Assembly (NCBI RefSeq): GCF_018709685.1
Contig: NZ_JABDHQ010000001.1
Coordinates: 186,001 to 250,000 of the forward strand
From: Akkermansia muciniphila
GTDB lineage: Bacteria; Verrucomicrobiota; Verrucomicrobiia; Verrucomicrobiales; Akkermansiaceae
Length of the DNA stretch: 64,000 nucleotides
Reading direction: 5' to 3'
Below, piece after piece: positions 54,202 to 62,852 of the stretch (position 1 is its first letter; each line of letters begins with the position of its first letter). Both the position numbers and the translations under genes were made by a program. The notes beneath the pieces were generated by a model. The model saw nothing but the letters and a program-made list of their open reading frames with translations, was not told the DNA's origin and did not search any database.

Positions 54202-55008
54202 CTACTTCTTGGGAATCATGATTTTTTGACCAATCTTGAGGCGAGCTACGTCCTTGTCACTCATCTTGTTGAATTTCTGGATATTGCGCCAGTTCATCTT
54301 GTACTTGCGGCCGATGACGGAGAGGGTTTCTCCCTTTTTCACGATGTGCGGCACGCCGTCCAGTTCCGCTTCAGCCGCGGCGGTTTTTTCCTGCACGGGC
54401 TTGTCGCCGGGGCGTGCGGGAATGACCAGCGTGCTTCCGCTGACAAGGCGCTGCACCTTGGGGTTGACGGCCTTCAGGTCATTGACGGCCACCCGGTTGT
54501 CACGGGCAACGCGTTCCCACGTATCCCCCGTGCGCACAATGTGGCGCGCAGGACCTGCCACCGGAGCGGCGTCCGGAATATGTTCCTGGGCGGCGGGGGC
54601 GGGAGCCGGATGCCTGTTCGGCCGGGCGTCCACCACCTGTTCCGGCTGCGTGATGGTGACCGGGGCGGCGGGAGCGGCCTGCGGAACACGGGGCAGAACC
54701 GCGGGAGCCGCCGCAGGCGCGGGCGTCTGGGCAACGGTGGGCGGCGTAGGCAGTGTGGCTGCCATTTCCACGGTTTCCGTGGTGTTCCTGAACCAGGTGC
54801 TGCGGACATAGACGCCGCCGATCACGAGAAGGTGGAGAAGAAGGAGGACGACGAGCCAGCGCACGACGGTGCTGCTGGGGGCGTCATCTTCAAATTCGGA
54901 GACGCGGGCGCGGTACCTGCTGAGCTTGGCGCGGAGCACGGTGCCCATTTTGCGTTTCGGACGGGTGCGTCCGGTCGGATTGTGATCGGGGGTCTTGGTC
55001 GTTTTCAT
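54202..55008 (-). CDS. LysM-repeat membrane protein inside the dcw cluster
   Basis: A 268-residue bitopic protein. It has a basic cytoplasmic N-terminus, a membrane helix (about 49-69, VVRWLVVLLLLHLLVIGGVY), a Pro/Ala-rich linker and two LysM repeats. The repeats are HIVRTGDTWERVARDNRVAV and HIVKKGETLSVIGRKYKMNW, each ending in a VIPA or MIPKK strand. LysM binds GlcNAc-rich peptidoglycan. Its place between murD and ftsW is not usual for dcw clusters and suggests a divisome or wall-growth role (inference). Confidence 0.9.
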   Translation of the reverse strand: MKTTKTPDHNPTGRTRPKRKMGTVLRAKLSRYRARVSEFEDDAPSSTVVRWLVVLLLLHLLVIGGVYVRSTWFRNTTETVEMAATLPTPPTVAQTPAPAAAPAVLPRVPQAAPAAPVTITQPEQVVDARPNRHPAPAPAAQEHIPDAAPVAGPARHIVRTGDTWERVARDNRVAVNDLKAVNPKVQRLVSGSTLVIPARPGDKPVQEKTAAAEAELDGVPHIVKKGETLSVIGRKYKMNWRNIQKFNKMSDKDVARLKIGQKIMIPKK

Positions 55009-55031
55009 GATGGTGGGTTTCTGGTGGGTTG

Positions 55032-56342
55032 TCAGGGAAGGGGGGTAAGGGCGTTCACCGCGTCCCGGAAGGCCTGGCCGCGCTGGACGTAGCCGGTGAA
55101 CATGTCAAAGGAGGAAGTGCCGGGGGAGAACAGGACGGTGTCTCCCGGCCGCGCCAGCGCGCGGGCGCGGGCCACGCAGTCCGCCACGTCCGCGGCTTTT
55201 TCCGTGGGAACCACGGGGGAAAAGGCGTCCTGAAGCTGGTCCGCGATCTGGCCGAAGACGACGCACGCGCGCGCCTTCTCCTTCAGCGCAGGCCGCAGGG
55301 GCACGTAATCCAGCCCCTTGTCCTTGCCTCCGGCAATGAGGACCACGGGGGAGTTCTGGGATTTCAGCGCCGCCTCCAGCGCGTGCAGGTTCGTGGCCTT
55401 GGAATCGTTCAGCCACAGCACGCCGTCCAGTGTGCGGACGGTCTCGCAGCGGTGGCCGGGGGGCGTGAACTCCTTCAATACCTCCGCGGCGGTTTCCGCG
55501 GGAATGCCCAGGTGGCGGCAGGCCAGCACGGCGGCCATGACGTTTTCCGCGTTGTGGCGCTGGTTCAGGGTGGTGTCCGCCAGATTCAGCAGCGCGGCGC
55601 CTTTCTCCATAACCTGGGATTCACGGTAATAAAGGTCCGCCGCCGGGGCTTCCGAACTGAAGGTGCGGACGGGGGCGTTCAGGCTCGGGAGCCGTTCCCC
55701 GGCGCGCACCACGGCCAGGTCGCTTGCCGTCTGGTTGTCGAAGATGTGCAGCTTGGCCTGGTAGTAATCCTCCACGGACTTGTAGCGGTCCATGTGGTCC
55801 GGCGCGAAGTTGAGCCATACGGCCACGTCCGGGTGAAAGTCGCGGATGGTTTCCAGCTGGAAGGAGCTGACCTCCAGCGCCAGCACGTCCGGCACGGAAT
55901 CCCGGAGCAGGATTTCCGACATCGGAACGCCGTAATTGCCGCAGGCCACGGCTTCCTTTCCGGCGCGCAGCAGGATTTTTTCTACCAGGGACGTGGTGGT
56001 GGTTTTTCCGTTGGTTCCGGTGATGGCGATGATGCGGCCATGGTAAAAGCGGAACGCGAGTTCCATTTCACCGATGGTCTCCACGCCTTCCCGCCCGAAT
56101 GATTTGACGAAGGGGCTGTCCGTCTCAATGCCGGGGGAGATAACCACCAGGTCCGCACGGAAGGCGCGCCCGTCTTCCTCCGTGGCGGCGGCGTGCAGCG
56201 GAATGTCTTCCGGCCAGTTGCCGATGGAGGCGGAAGTGTCAAACACGCGTACGCGTGCGCCGTGCTTCATAGCGAGGCGCGCGGCGGCGCGTCCGCTTCT
56301 TCCCGCTCCCAGAACGGCTATGTTGAGGTTGTTGAGCTGCAT
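55032..56342 (-). CDS. murD: UDP-MurNAc-L-alanine--D-glutamate ligase MurD
   Basis: A 436-residue Mur ligase with VLGAGRSGRAAARLAMKHG, ATP loop ITGTNGKTTTTSLVEK, ALEVSSFQLETI, LNFAPDHMDRY, LNDSKATNLHALEAAL and GGKDKGLDY. It adds D-Glu to UDP-MurNAc-L-Ala. It is 12 bases after mraY and 23 before the LysM gene. Confidence 0.97.
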   Translation of the reverse strand: MQLNNLNIAVLGAGRSGRAAARLAMKHGARVRVFDTSASIGNWPEDIPLHAAATEEDGRAFRADLVVISPGIETDSPFVKSFGREGVETIGEMELAFRFYHGRIIAITGTNGKTTTTSLVEKILLRAGKEAVACGNYGVPMSEILLRDSVPDVLALEVSSFQLETIRDFHPDVAVWLNFAPDHMDRYKSVEDYYQAKLHIFDNQTASDLAVVRAGERLPSLNAPVRTFSSEAPAADLYYRESQVMEKGAALLNLADTTLNQRHNAENVMAAVLACRHLGIPAETAAEVLKEFTPPGHRCETVRTLDGVLWLNDSKATNLHALEAALKSQNSPVVLIAGGKDKGLDYVPLRPALKEKARACVVFGQIADQLQDAFSPVVPTEKAADVADCVARARALARPGDTVLFSPGTSSFDMFTGYVQRGQAFRDAVNALTPLP

Positions 56343-56354
56343 GTCCGTGGCTTG

Positions 56355-57458
56355 TCAGGCGGTGGTAATCAGGAACAGGCCCAGGAACGCCAGCAGGAGG
56401 CTGATCATCCAGAAGCGGGTGATTACCTGCGTTTCCTTCCATCCCTTAAGTTCAAAGTGGTGGTGAATGGGGGCCATGGCGAAGATGCGCTTGCCGTGGC
56501 GCAGCTTGTAGCTGCCCACCTGGAGGACGACGGACGTAGCTTCCATGACGAAGACGCCCCCGATGACGATGAAGAGAAGTTCCTGCGCCGTGCAGACGGC
56601 GGCCATGCCGAACGCCCCGCCCAGGGCCAGGGAGCCGGTATCCCCCATGAAGACCTTGGCCGGGTAGCAGTTGTGCCACAGGAAGCCCAGGCAGGCCCCC
56701 ACCAGGGCCATCATGAAGACGCTGATTTCACCTGCGCCGGGGTGGAAGGGAATGTCCAAGGAATCCGCCATCAGCCAGTTCCCGCAGACGGCGGCAAGAA
56801 TGGCGTAGGAAATGCCCGTGGTGACGGAGCAGCCGGAAGCGAGCCCGTCCAGCCCGTCCGTCAGGTTCACCGCATTGGAGGCGGACATGATGACCACGGT
56901 GCCGAAGGGGATGTAAACGTACCACGGCAGGTTCACCTGGCCGTAAAACGGGATGAAGAGGGAGGAAACGTAGTCATTCAGTTCCACGCGGGGAGTGCCT
57001 TCCGGGTACAGGTACAGGAACGTGACGCCTATCAGCCCGGCCAGGAACTGGATGAGGAGTTTTTTGCGCGCGGAAATGCCGTCCGAGGTTTTCTTGGCTA
57101 CCTTCAGGTAATCGTCCCGGAAGCCGAGCAGCCCCAGAGCCAGCGTGACGAACAGGCAGGCGATGATGAAGGGATTGCTCATTCTGGCGCATACCAGGGT
57201 GGCCGCCACCATGGAACCTGTAATCAGCACGCCGCCCATGGTGGGCGTCCCCGCCTTGGCGCCGTGGAGCTCCGCCAGCTTGTGCACTTCCTCCGCCGTC
57301 CTGATGGGCTGGCCGATTTTCAGGGAAATCAGCGCGCGGATGACCCGCGGGGCGAACATCATGGTCAGGACAAAGGAGATGAGGCAGGCCAGCAGGGCTC
57401 TCCCTGCCGGTTCTGCAAACGCCCCTGCGGGGCTGAGCTGTTCAATGAGGGAATGCAT
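56355..57458 (-). CDS. mraY: Phospho-MurNAc-pentapeptide translocase MraY
   Basis: A 367-residue, ~10-helix integral enzyme that makes lipid I from UDP-MurNAc-pentapeptide and undecaprenyl phosphate. It shows KAGTPTMGGVLI, FRDDYLKVAKK (the metal-binding DD), NAVNLTDGLDGLASG, GACLGFLWHNCYPAKVFMGD and PIHHHFELKGW. The start at 57458 follows murF closely (5-base gap). Confidence 0.97.
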   Translation of the reverse strand: MHSLIEQLSPAGAFAEPAGRALLACLISFVLTMMFAPRVIRALISLKIGQPIRTAEEVHKLAELHGAKAGTPTMGGVLITGSMVAATLVCARMSNPFIIACLFVTLALGLLGFRDDYLKVAKKTSDGISARKKLLIQFLAGLIGVTFLYLYPEGTPRVELNDYVSSLFIPFYGQVNLPWYVYIPFGTVVIMSASNAVNLTDGLDGLASGCSVTTGISYAILAAVCGNWLMADSLDIPFHPGAGEISVFMMALVGACLGFLWHNCYPAKVFMGDTGSLALGGAFGMAAVCTAQELLFIVIGGVFVMEATSVVLQVGSYKLRHGKRIFAMAPIHHHFELKGWKETQVITRFWMISLLLAFLGLFLITTA

Positions 57459-57463
57459 AAAAT

Positions 57464-58837
57464 TTACTGGGGCGGGAAGGTGAGGTTCATGACTTGCTCC
57501 ATCCGGGCAAGGCGGCTGCCCTTGAAGAGAACGATGTCTCCCGGAGCCGTGTGGCTGCGGAGCCATTCGGCGGCTTCTTCTGCGGTGTCCAGGTTCACGG
57601 CCCGGGTGGAGGAGCCGGGGGAAATGGCGTCCGTAATGCGCGCGGCGTCCGGCCCCACGCTGACCACGCAGTCAAAGCGGAGCTGTTCCGCCGTGCGGCC
57701 CACCAGGGCGTGGCCTTCCGCGGAGAACGTGCCCAGTTCCCCCATTCTGCCCAGCACGGCAAAGCGCCTGCCGGTGCAGGAAAGTTCCGCTGCGGTGCGC
57801 AGGGCGGCCTGCATGGAATCCGGGTTGGCGTTATAGGTATCGTCCACCACCAGGATATCATTGACCCGGGTGCAGTGGAGCCTGCCGCCCGTAAGCTGCG
57901 CCCGGTTGAGGCCGGAGACGATTTGCTCCTTCGCAAGACCTGCCACCCAGCCGGCGGCGGCGGCCAGCAGCGCATTGCCCACCATGTGGCGGCCGTGCAC
58001 GGGCAGTTCCACCTCCTCCCGGCAGAAGCCCGGGATAGCGAGGGTGAAGCACGTCCCGTTTTCCGTGGAAACGGGGTTTTCCGCGCGGACGGTTCCGGCG
58101 TCAATGCCGCAGTCAATGCAGGCGGCGCGGGTGGACTGGCGGATCATGTCCGCGTAATCGCAGTCCGCCGGAAAAATCATGAAGCCGTCTTCCGGCAGGC
58201 AGCGCGCCACCGTGCATTTTTCCCGGGCGATGTTTTCCCGGGAACCCATGTATTCAATGTGGGAGGTGCCGATGCTGGTGATGATGCCGATCTTCGGGCG
58301 CGTCATGTCGCACAGCGGGGCCAGTTCTCCCGGATGGTTCATGCCCATTTCCCACACGGCGGCTTCATCCGCCGGGGAGGCCTGGAGGATGCTGAGGGGA
58401 ACGCCGATGTGGTTGTTCAGGTTGCCTTTCGTGGCAATGGTCCGGAGACCCTGGGAAAGGACGGAGGCCGCCAGGTCCTTCGTGGACGTTTTTCCGTTGG
58501 AGCCCGTCAGCCCCACGGCAGTGAGGGTCAGGCCCGCGCGCCACCAGGAGGCGAGTTTCTGAAGGGCTTTCAGCGTATCCTCCACCAGGATGACGGCGCA
58601 GGAGGGGTCCATGCCCGGTTCCACGCGGCTGACGACGACTGCCGCCGCGGTGCGGGAGGCTTCCGGCGCAAACAGGTTGCCGTCAAAATGCTCCCCCCCC
58701 AGAGCGAAGAAAACGGCATGGGGCGGCAGGGCGCGGCTGTCCGTGCACACGCCTCCGGAGGCGACCCTGTCCAGGGGGCCGCTGACCGGTGTTCCGCCGA
58801 TGGCATTGCAGATGCCTTGTGCCGTGAGGGAGGTCAT
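57464..58837 (-). CDS. murF: UDP-MurNAc-tripeptide--D-Ala-D-Ala ligase MurF
   Basis: A 457-residue Mur ligase with ATP loop GLTGSNGKTSTKDLAASVL, AVWEMGMNHPGELAPL, TSIGTSHIEYMGSRENIA and VVDDTYNANPDSMQAAL. It uses the D-Ala-D-Ala from Ddl encoded in the same cluster. The start at 58837 leaves a 19-base gap after murE. Confidence 0.96.
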   Translation of the reverse strand: MTSLTAQGICNAIGGTPVSGPLDRVASGGVCTDSRALPPHAVFFALGGEHFDGNLFAPEASRTAAAVVVSRVEPGMDPSCAVILVEDTLKALQKLASWWRAGLTLTAVGLTGSNGKTSTKDLAASVLSQGLRTIATKGNLNNHIGVPLSILQASPADEAAVWEMGMNHPGELAPLCDMTRPKIGIITSIGTSHIEYMGSRENIAREKCTVARCLPEDGFMIFPADCDYADMIRQSTRAACIDCGIDAGTVRAENPVSTENGTCFTLAIPGFCREEVELPVHGRHMVGNALLAAAAGWVAGLAKEQIVSGLNRAQLTGGRLHCTRVNDILVVDDTYNANPDSMQAALRTAAELSCTGRRFAVLGRMGELGTFSAEGHALVGRTAEQLRFDCVVSVGPDAARITDAISPGSSTRAVNLDTAEEAAEWLRSHTAPGDIVLFKGSRLARMEQVMNLTFPPQ

Positions 58838-58856
58838 GAAAATGATGGTGCGTGTA

Positions 58857-60362
58857 TTATGCCTGCGGGAATTCTTCCCGCTCCTTGATGAACATGTTGC
58901 GGCGCACTTCCTTGGCGTCGCTGAAATCAATGCGCCCGGTGGAAAGCTCCTGGTAATTTTCATGGCCCTTGCCCGCAATGAGGACGATGTCCCCCAGCCG
59001 GGCCTGTTCAATGGCCGTGGCGATGGCCCGGGCTCGGTCCGGGATGATGGCGTACCTGCCTTCCGGCATGCCCGCCGTGATCTGGCTGATGATGGAGAGG
59101 GGTTCCTCGCTCCGGGGATTGTCGGAGGTGACGATGCAGGCGTCAGACAGGCGCGCGGCCACGGCGCCCATCAGCGGGCGCTTGCCTTTGTCCCGGTCCC
59201 CGCCGCAGCCGAACACGGTGATTAGGCGGCGGGAGCAGATTTCCTTGAGCGTCTTGCAGACGTTTTCCAGGGCGTCCGGCGTGTGGGCGTAGTCAATGAA
59301 GATCTGGGCGCCTCCGGGGTGGGTGAACAATTGCAGTCTGCCGGGAACCTGCGGAATGTTCTGGAGATTCGCAATGGCGTCCCGCACCGGGATGCCGGCG
59401 CAGATGACGGCCGCTAGCGCGGCCAGGCTGTTGTACATGTTGAATTTGCCAATCAGGGGCACGCGCACCAGGTAGCTTTTTCCCTTGTATTCCAGTTCAT
59501 ACTCGCTGCCCTTGGCCGTGGCGTGGTGCACCAGCATGCGGAAATCCGCGCCCAGGGCGGAACCGTAGGTCTTCACGGCCATGCGGCCGGAGAACATCTC
59601 CGCCAGGCGGCGGCCGTAGGCGTCGTCAATGTTGATGACGGCCACGGGCTTGCGGCGGGCCTTGGTTTCCTGCGCCATCTGCTCGAACAGCTTCGCCTTG
59701 GCCTGGAAATAGTTTTCCATGGTGTGGTGGTAGTCCAGATGGTCCTGGGTCAGGTTGGTGAAAATGCCCACGTTGAAATTGATGCCCGCCACGCGTTCCT
59801 GGTCCAGCGCATGGGAGGATACCTCCATGGAGACGCCGCGGCAGCCGTTTTCCTCCATTTCCTTCAGCAGGTGCTCCAGTTCCAGCGGGCCGGGCGTGGT
59901 GTGGGTGGAGGGGGTGATTTCCTCCCCGTTGTCATAGGCGATGGTGCCGATCAGCCCGGCGCGCATCCAGGACTGCTTGAGCAGGGAATGGGTGATGTAG
60001 GCCGTGGTGGTCTTTCCGTTCGTCCCCGTCACGCCGATCATGGTCATGTGGCGGGAGGGATGGCCGTTCCAGGCCGCGCCCATCAGGCTGGCGGCCAGGC
60101 GGGAATCATTTACCTCCACCCAGGAGACGCCGCCGTCCCGCGCTTCCTTCGTGCAGGGCATTTCCGCGACGATGGCGCAGGCCCCGCGGCGGATGGCTTC
60201 CGGGATGAACTCATGGCCGTCCGCCTGGGTTCCCTTTACGGCAATGTAGCAGGAGCCGGGCAGAACGCGGCGGCTGTCGCATTCCAGATGGGAGATTTTC
60301 ACCTGGGGGGAGCCGGTGAGCGTATGGGCGGGAAGGTCTTTGAGTAACGTAAGTAGCTTCAT
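58857..60362 (-). CDS. murE: UDP-MurNAc-tripeptide synthetase MurE (meso-DAP adding)
   Basis: A 501-residue Mur ligase with CDSRRVLPGSCYIAVKGTQA, ATP loop GVTGTNGKTTTAYITHSLL, MEVSSHALDQERVAGINFNV, FIDYAHTPDALENVCKTL and the amino-acid motif TSDNPRSEEP. DNPR at that position is associated with meso-diaminopimelate rather than lysine, so the wall should be of DAP type. It is 8 bases after ftsI. Confidence 0.97.
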   Translation of the reverse strand: MKLLTLLKDLPAHTLTGSPQVKISHLECDSRRVLPGSCYIAVKGTQADGHEFIPEAIRRGACAIVAEMPCTKEARDGGVSWVEVNDSRLAASLMGAAWNGHPSRHMTMIGVTGTNGKTTTAYITHSLLKQSWMRAGLIGTIAYDNGEEITPSTHTTPGPLELEHLLKEMEENGCRGVSMEVSSHALDQERVAGINFNVGIFTNLTQDHLDYHHTMENYFQAKAKLFEQMAQETKARRKPVAVINIDDAYGRRLAEMFSGRMAVKTYGSALGADFRMLVHHATAKGSEYELEYKGKSYLVRVPLIGKFNMYNSLAALAAVICAGIPVRDAIANLQNIPQVPGRLQLFTHPGGAQIFIDYAHTPDALENVCKTLKEICSRRLITVFGCGGDRDKGKRPLMGAVAARLSDACIVTSDNPRSEEPLSIISQITAGMPEGRYAIIPDRARAIATAIEQARLGDIVLIAGKGHENYQELSTGRIDFSDAKEVRRNMFIKEREEFPQA

Positions 60363-60370
60363 GATGTGGT

Positions 60371-62470
60371 TTATCTGCGCGGCGGTTTGGACGTGGAGGA
60401 AGAGGCTTGCGCCCGGGAGGCTTTCTTGTCCGCATCTGCGGAAGGAGTGTTTTTGGGAATGTTCATGGCCGCCGCCAGCCGGGTGGCCAGTTTCTGGAAA
60501 ACCGGGGCGCATACGGTGCCGCCGCCGGGGTGGCAGTGCTTGGAGGTGGGATCGTCAATGACGATGAGGCAGACGAAGGCCGGGTCTTCCACCGGAAGCA
60601 TCCCCACGAAGGAGACGGTATAGCGGTTTTCAAAATAGCCGCCCGTGGGCTTCACCTTGTGGGCGGTTCCGGTCTTGCCCCCCACGTTGTAGCCTTCAAT
60701 CCGCGCCCTTTTGGCGGTGCCGTCCAGGTCCGTGACGTGGAACAGGGCGTTCCGGAGGTTCCGCGCCGTTTTAACGCTCATGACCCGGCAGGCTTCCACG
60801 GGAGGGGAGGGCTGGAAGTTCTTGTCATCCACATAAATGCCGTCCACCAGGCGCGGGCGCATGCGCACCCCGTCATTGGCAATGGCGGCGTAAGCCATGG
60901 CGACCTGGAGGGGGGAGACCATCAGGGAATAGCCGAAGCTGATGCGGGAGAAGTTGACGAAGTTGTTGCCGTCCTGGCACTGGCTGCTGGTTTCCCCCGG
61001 CAGGTCGATACCCGTCTTGGAGGAAAAGCCATACAGGTCAAAGTACTTTTTATAGGTGGGCCAGCCGGACCTGAGCGCAATGCGGAAGGCCCCCGGATTG
61101 CTGGACTTTTTCAGCACTCCGGCTACGGTCAGGCCGCTGTAGAAGCGGGGGGCGTCCGTGACGGGGCGGGAGCCTGGGACCATGTACGGCGTGCAGTTGA
61201 TCATGGTGTCAAACGTGGCCTTCCCGGTATCCACGGCGGAAGTGACGGAAACGATCTTGAAGGTGGAGCCGGGTTCGTACAGGGACTGCACGGCGAAGTG
61301 GTAGGCTCCCTCCTGAAGCCCCTCGCGCGTATTTAAATTATAGTGGGGGCGGCTGGCCATCGCCAGGATGCTGCCGGTCTTGGGCTCCACCACGATGATG
61401 CAGCCGCGGGGCTTGTGGGTCTGGTCCGTGTAAAAGGAAATGGCGGCGTCCAGTTCCTCCTCCACGATGGTCTGGTACTCCATGTTCACCGTCAGGCGCA
61501 CATTCAAGCCGTCCACGGCGTCCTTGAACCGGGAATCCGCGGAGGGGATGATGCGCCCGCGGCTGTCCTTCCGGTACTCCCTGATGCCGTTGTGGCCCAG
61601 AAGCTGGTCGTCCAGCTGCTTTTCCAGGCCGGAAAGCGCCACGGGCCGGGGGCCGCTGTCCTTCGTCTGGGCAATGTAGCCCAGGATGTGCACCATGCAT
61701 TCCGGCACGGAATAAACGCGTTTGGAAGAAGTCTCAAACCGGAACCCCTGGACGCGGGCGTTCTGGATGGCCTGCCGCAGCAGCTCCGCTTTTTCCTCGG
61801 ACAGGTTCTTGGCGATGACGATGCGCTTCTTGGGAATCTCCCCGTCCTTTTCCACCGTGTTGATGATGTCCTGCACGCTTACGTCCGGCAGGAAAGGGGC
61901 GATCACGCGGGCGGCGTATTCCAGATGGGCCTGCACGTACTCCTTCACCATCTCCGGCTCATAAAGCTCTTCCAGCTTCTTTTTGGCCATGTCCACCCCT
62001 TCCGGGCCGTCCTCGGGTTCTTCCAGCAGGATTTTCGCCAGGTTGTGTTCCTTGCTGCCGTCCTTTCTGCTGGCCGCCTGGCCCAGAATCTTGCTGCGGA
62101 AGCCGGAAACGAGCTTCTCCTTTTCCTTTTCCGTCACGGCTTTTTCCCAGAAGGCGGAATGGACGGCCTTGGAATAGGCAAGCGCCCAGCTGATGGTCTT
62201 GGGATCGTTCAGGTGGTAGCCGTCCGCGATCAGCTCGGAGCTCTGCATGTTGTTGGTCAGGATTTCCTCATTGGCGTCCATGATGCGGCCGCGCTGGGGC
62301 AGGAGAACCTCCCGTTCAATGATGCCGCCGCTGGGCACGCCGCCCGTTTTCCGGGGGGAAACCAGCTGAAGGTTGACCAGCGTCAGCATCAGCCAGATGA
62401 CCGCAGCGCCCGCCACGCCGCACAGGACGAGGCTTCTTCTGGCAAATCTGGACTTCGTGATCGTGGTCAT
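60371..62470 (-). CDS. ftsI: Division transpeptidase FtsI (PBP3)
   Basis: A 699-residue class B penicillin-binding protein with an N-terminal helix (about 14-35), a dimerisation domain and a transpeptidase domain. Catalytic motifs are S402-T-F-K405, S456-S-N458 and K599-T-G601 (GGKTGTAHK). It crosslinks septal peptidoglycan with FtsW. It is longer than E. coli FtsI (588) because of a charged insert at about 110-220. No PASTA repeat is present. Confidence 0.95.
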   Translation of the reverse strand: MTTITKSRFARRSLVLCGVAGAAVIWLMLTLVNLQLVSPRKTGGVPSGGIIEREVLLPQRGRIMDANEEILTNNMQSSELIADGYHLNDPKTISWALAYSKAVHSAFWEKAVTEKEKEKLVSGFRSKILGQAASRKDGSKEHNLAKILLEEPEDGPEGVDMAKKKLEELYEPEMVKEYVQAHLEYAARVIAPFLPDVSVQDIINTVEKDGEIPKKRIVIAKNLSEEKAELLRQAIQNARVQGFRFETSSKRVYSVPECMVHILGYIAQTKDSGPRPVALSGLEKQLDDQLLGHNGIREYRKDSRGRIIPSADSRFKDAVDGLNVRLTVNMEYQTIVEEELDAAISFYTDQTHKPRGCIIVVEPKTGSILAMASRPHYNLNTREGLQEGAYHFAVQSLYEPGSTFKIVSVTSAVDTGKATFDTMINCTPYMVPGSRPVTDAPRFYSGLTVAGVLKKSSNPGAFRIALRSGWPTYKKYFDLYGFSSKTGIDLPGETSSQCQDGNNFVNFSRISFGYSLMVSPLQVAMAYAAIANDGVRMRPRLVDGIYVDDKNFQPSPPVEACRVMSVKTARNLRNALFHVTDLDGTAKRARIEGYNVGGKTGTAHKVKPTGGYFENRYTVSFVGMLPVEDPAFVCLIVIDDPTSKHCHPGGGTVCAPVFQKLATRLAAAMNIPKNTPSADADKKASRAQASSSTSKPPRR

Positions 62471-62485
62471 GAACGGCTCAACGCA

Positions 62486-62830
62486 TTAATTGCCTGCCGC
62501 GGCAATGCGGGAGGCGTTTTCAGAGGAAATGTATTCGATGGCGGAGGGCTCAATAGGCTGCAGGCTGGACTTGTCCTGGGCCAGACGGTCGCGGATGGCC
62601 CAGCGGCTGGTCAGGGAGGAAGTCTTGGAGCGGTAGTATTCCTTCGTGAGTTCGCAGGAGGCGATCTCCTCGTTCATTTGCTTGATGTCGCGGGCGACCT
62701 GGATCTGGTCGTTCTTCAGCACGGCATAAGTGATGCCCGCTCCGCAGGTCAGGGCGGCGAAGGCAATGAGCCACATGATCATGCTTACGCTGATCTGGTG
62801 GCCGGTGAAACGCTGTTTGAATTTTTTCAT
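62486..62830 (-). CDS. ftsL: FtsL-like division protein
   Basis: A 114-residue bitopic protein with a basic tail, one membrane helix (about 14-36, VSMIMWLIAFAALTCGAGIT) and a coiled-coil-prone periplasmic segment (QIQVARDIKQMNEEIASCEL). Size, layout and place between rsmH and ftsI are those of FtsL, whose sequence is poorly conserved. The start at 62830 leaves a 22-base gap after rsmH. Confidence 0.82.
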   Translation of the reverse strand: MKKFKQRFTGHQISVSMIMWLIAFAALTCGAGITYAVLKNDQIQVARDIKQMNEEIASCELTKEYYRSKTSSLTSRWAIRDRLAQDKSSLQPIEPSAIEYISSENASRIAAAGN

Positions 62831-62852
62831 GGTGGTGGCGAAGGAGAGGGTG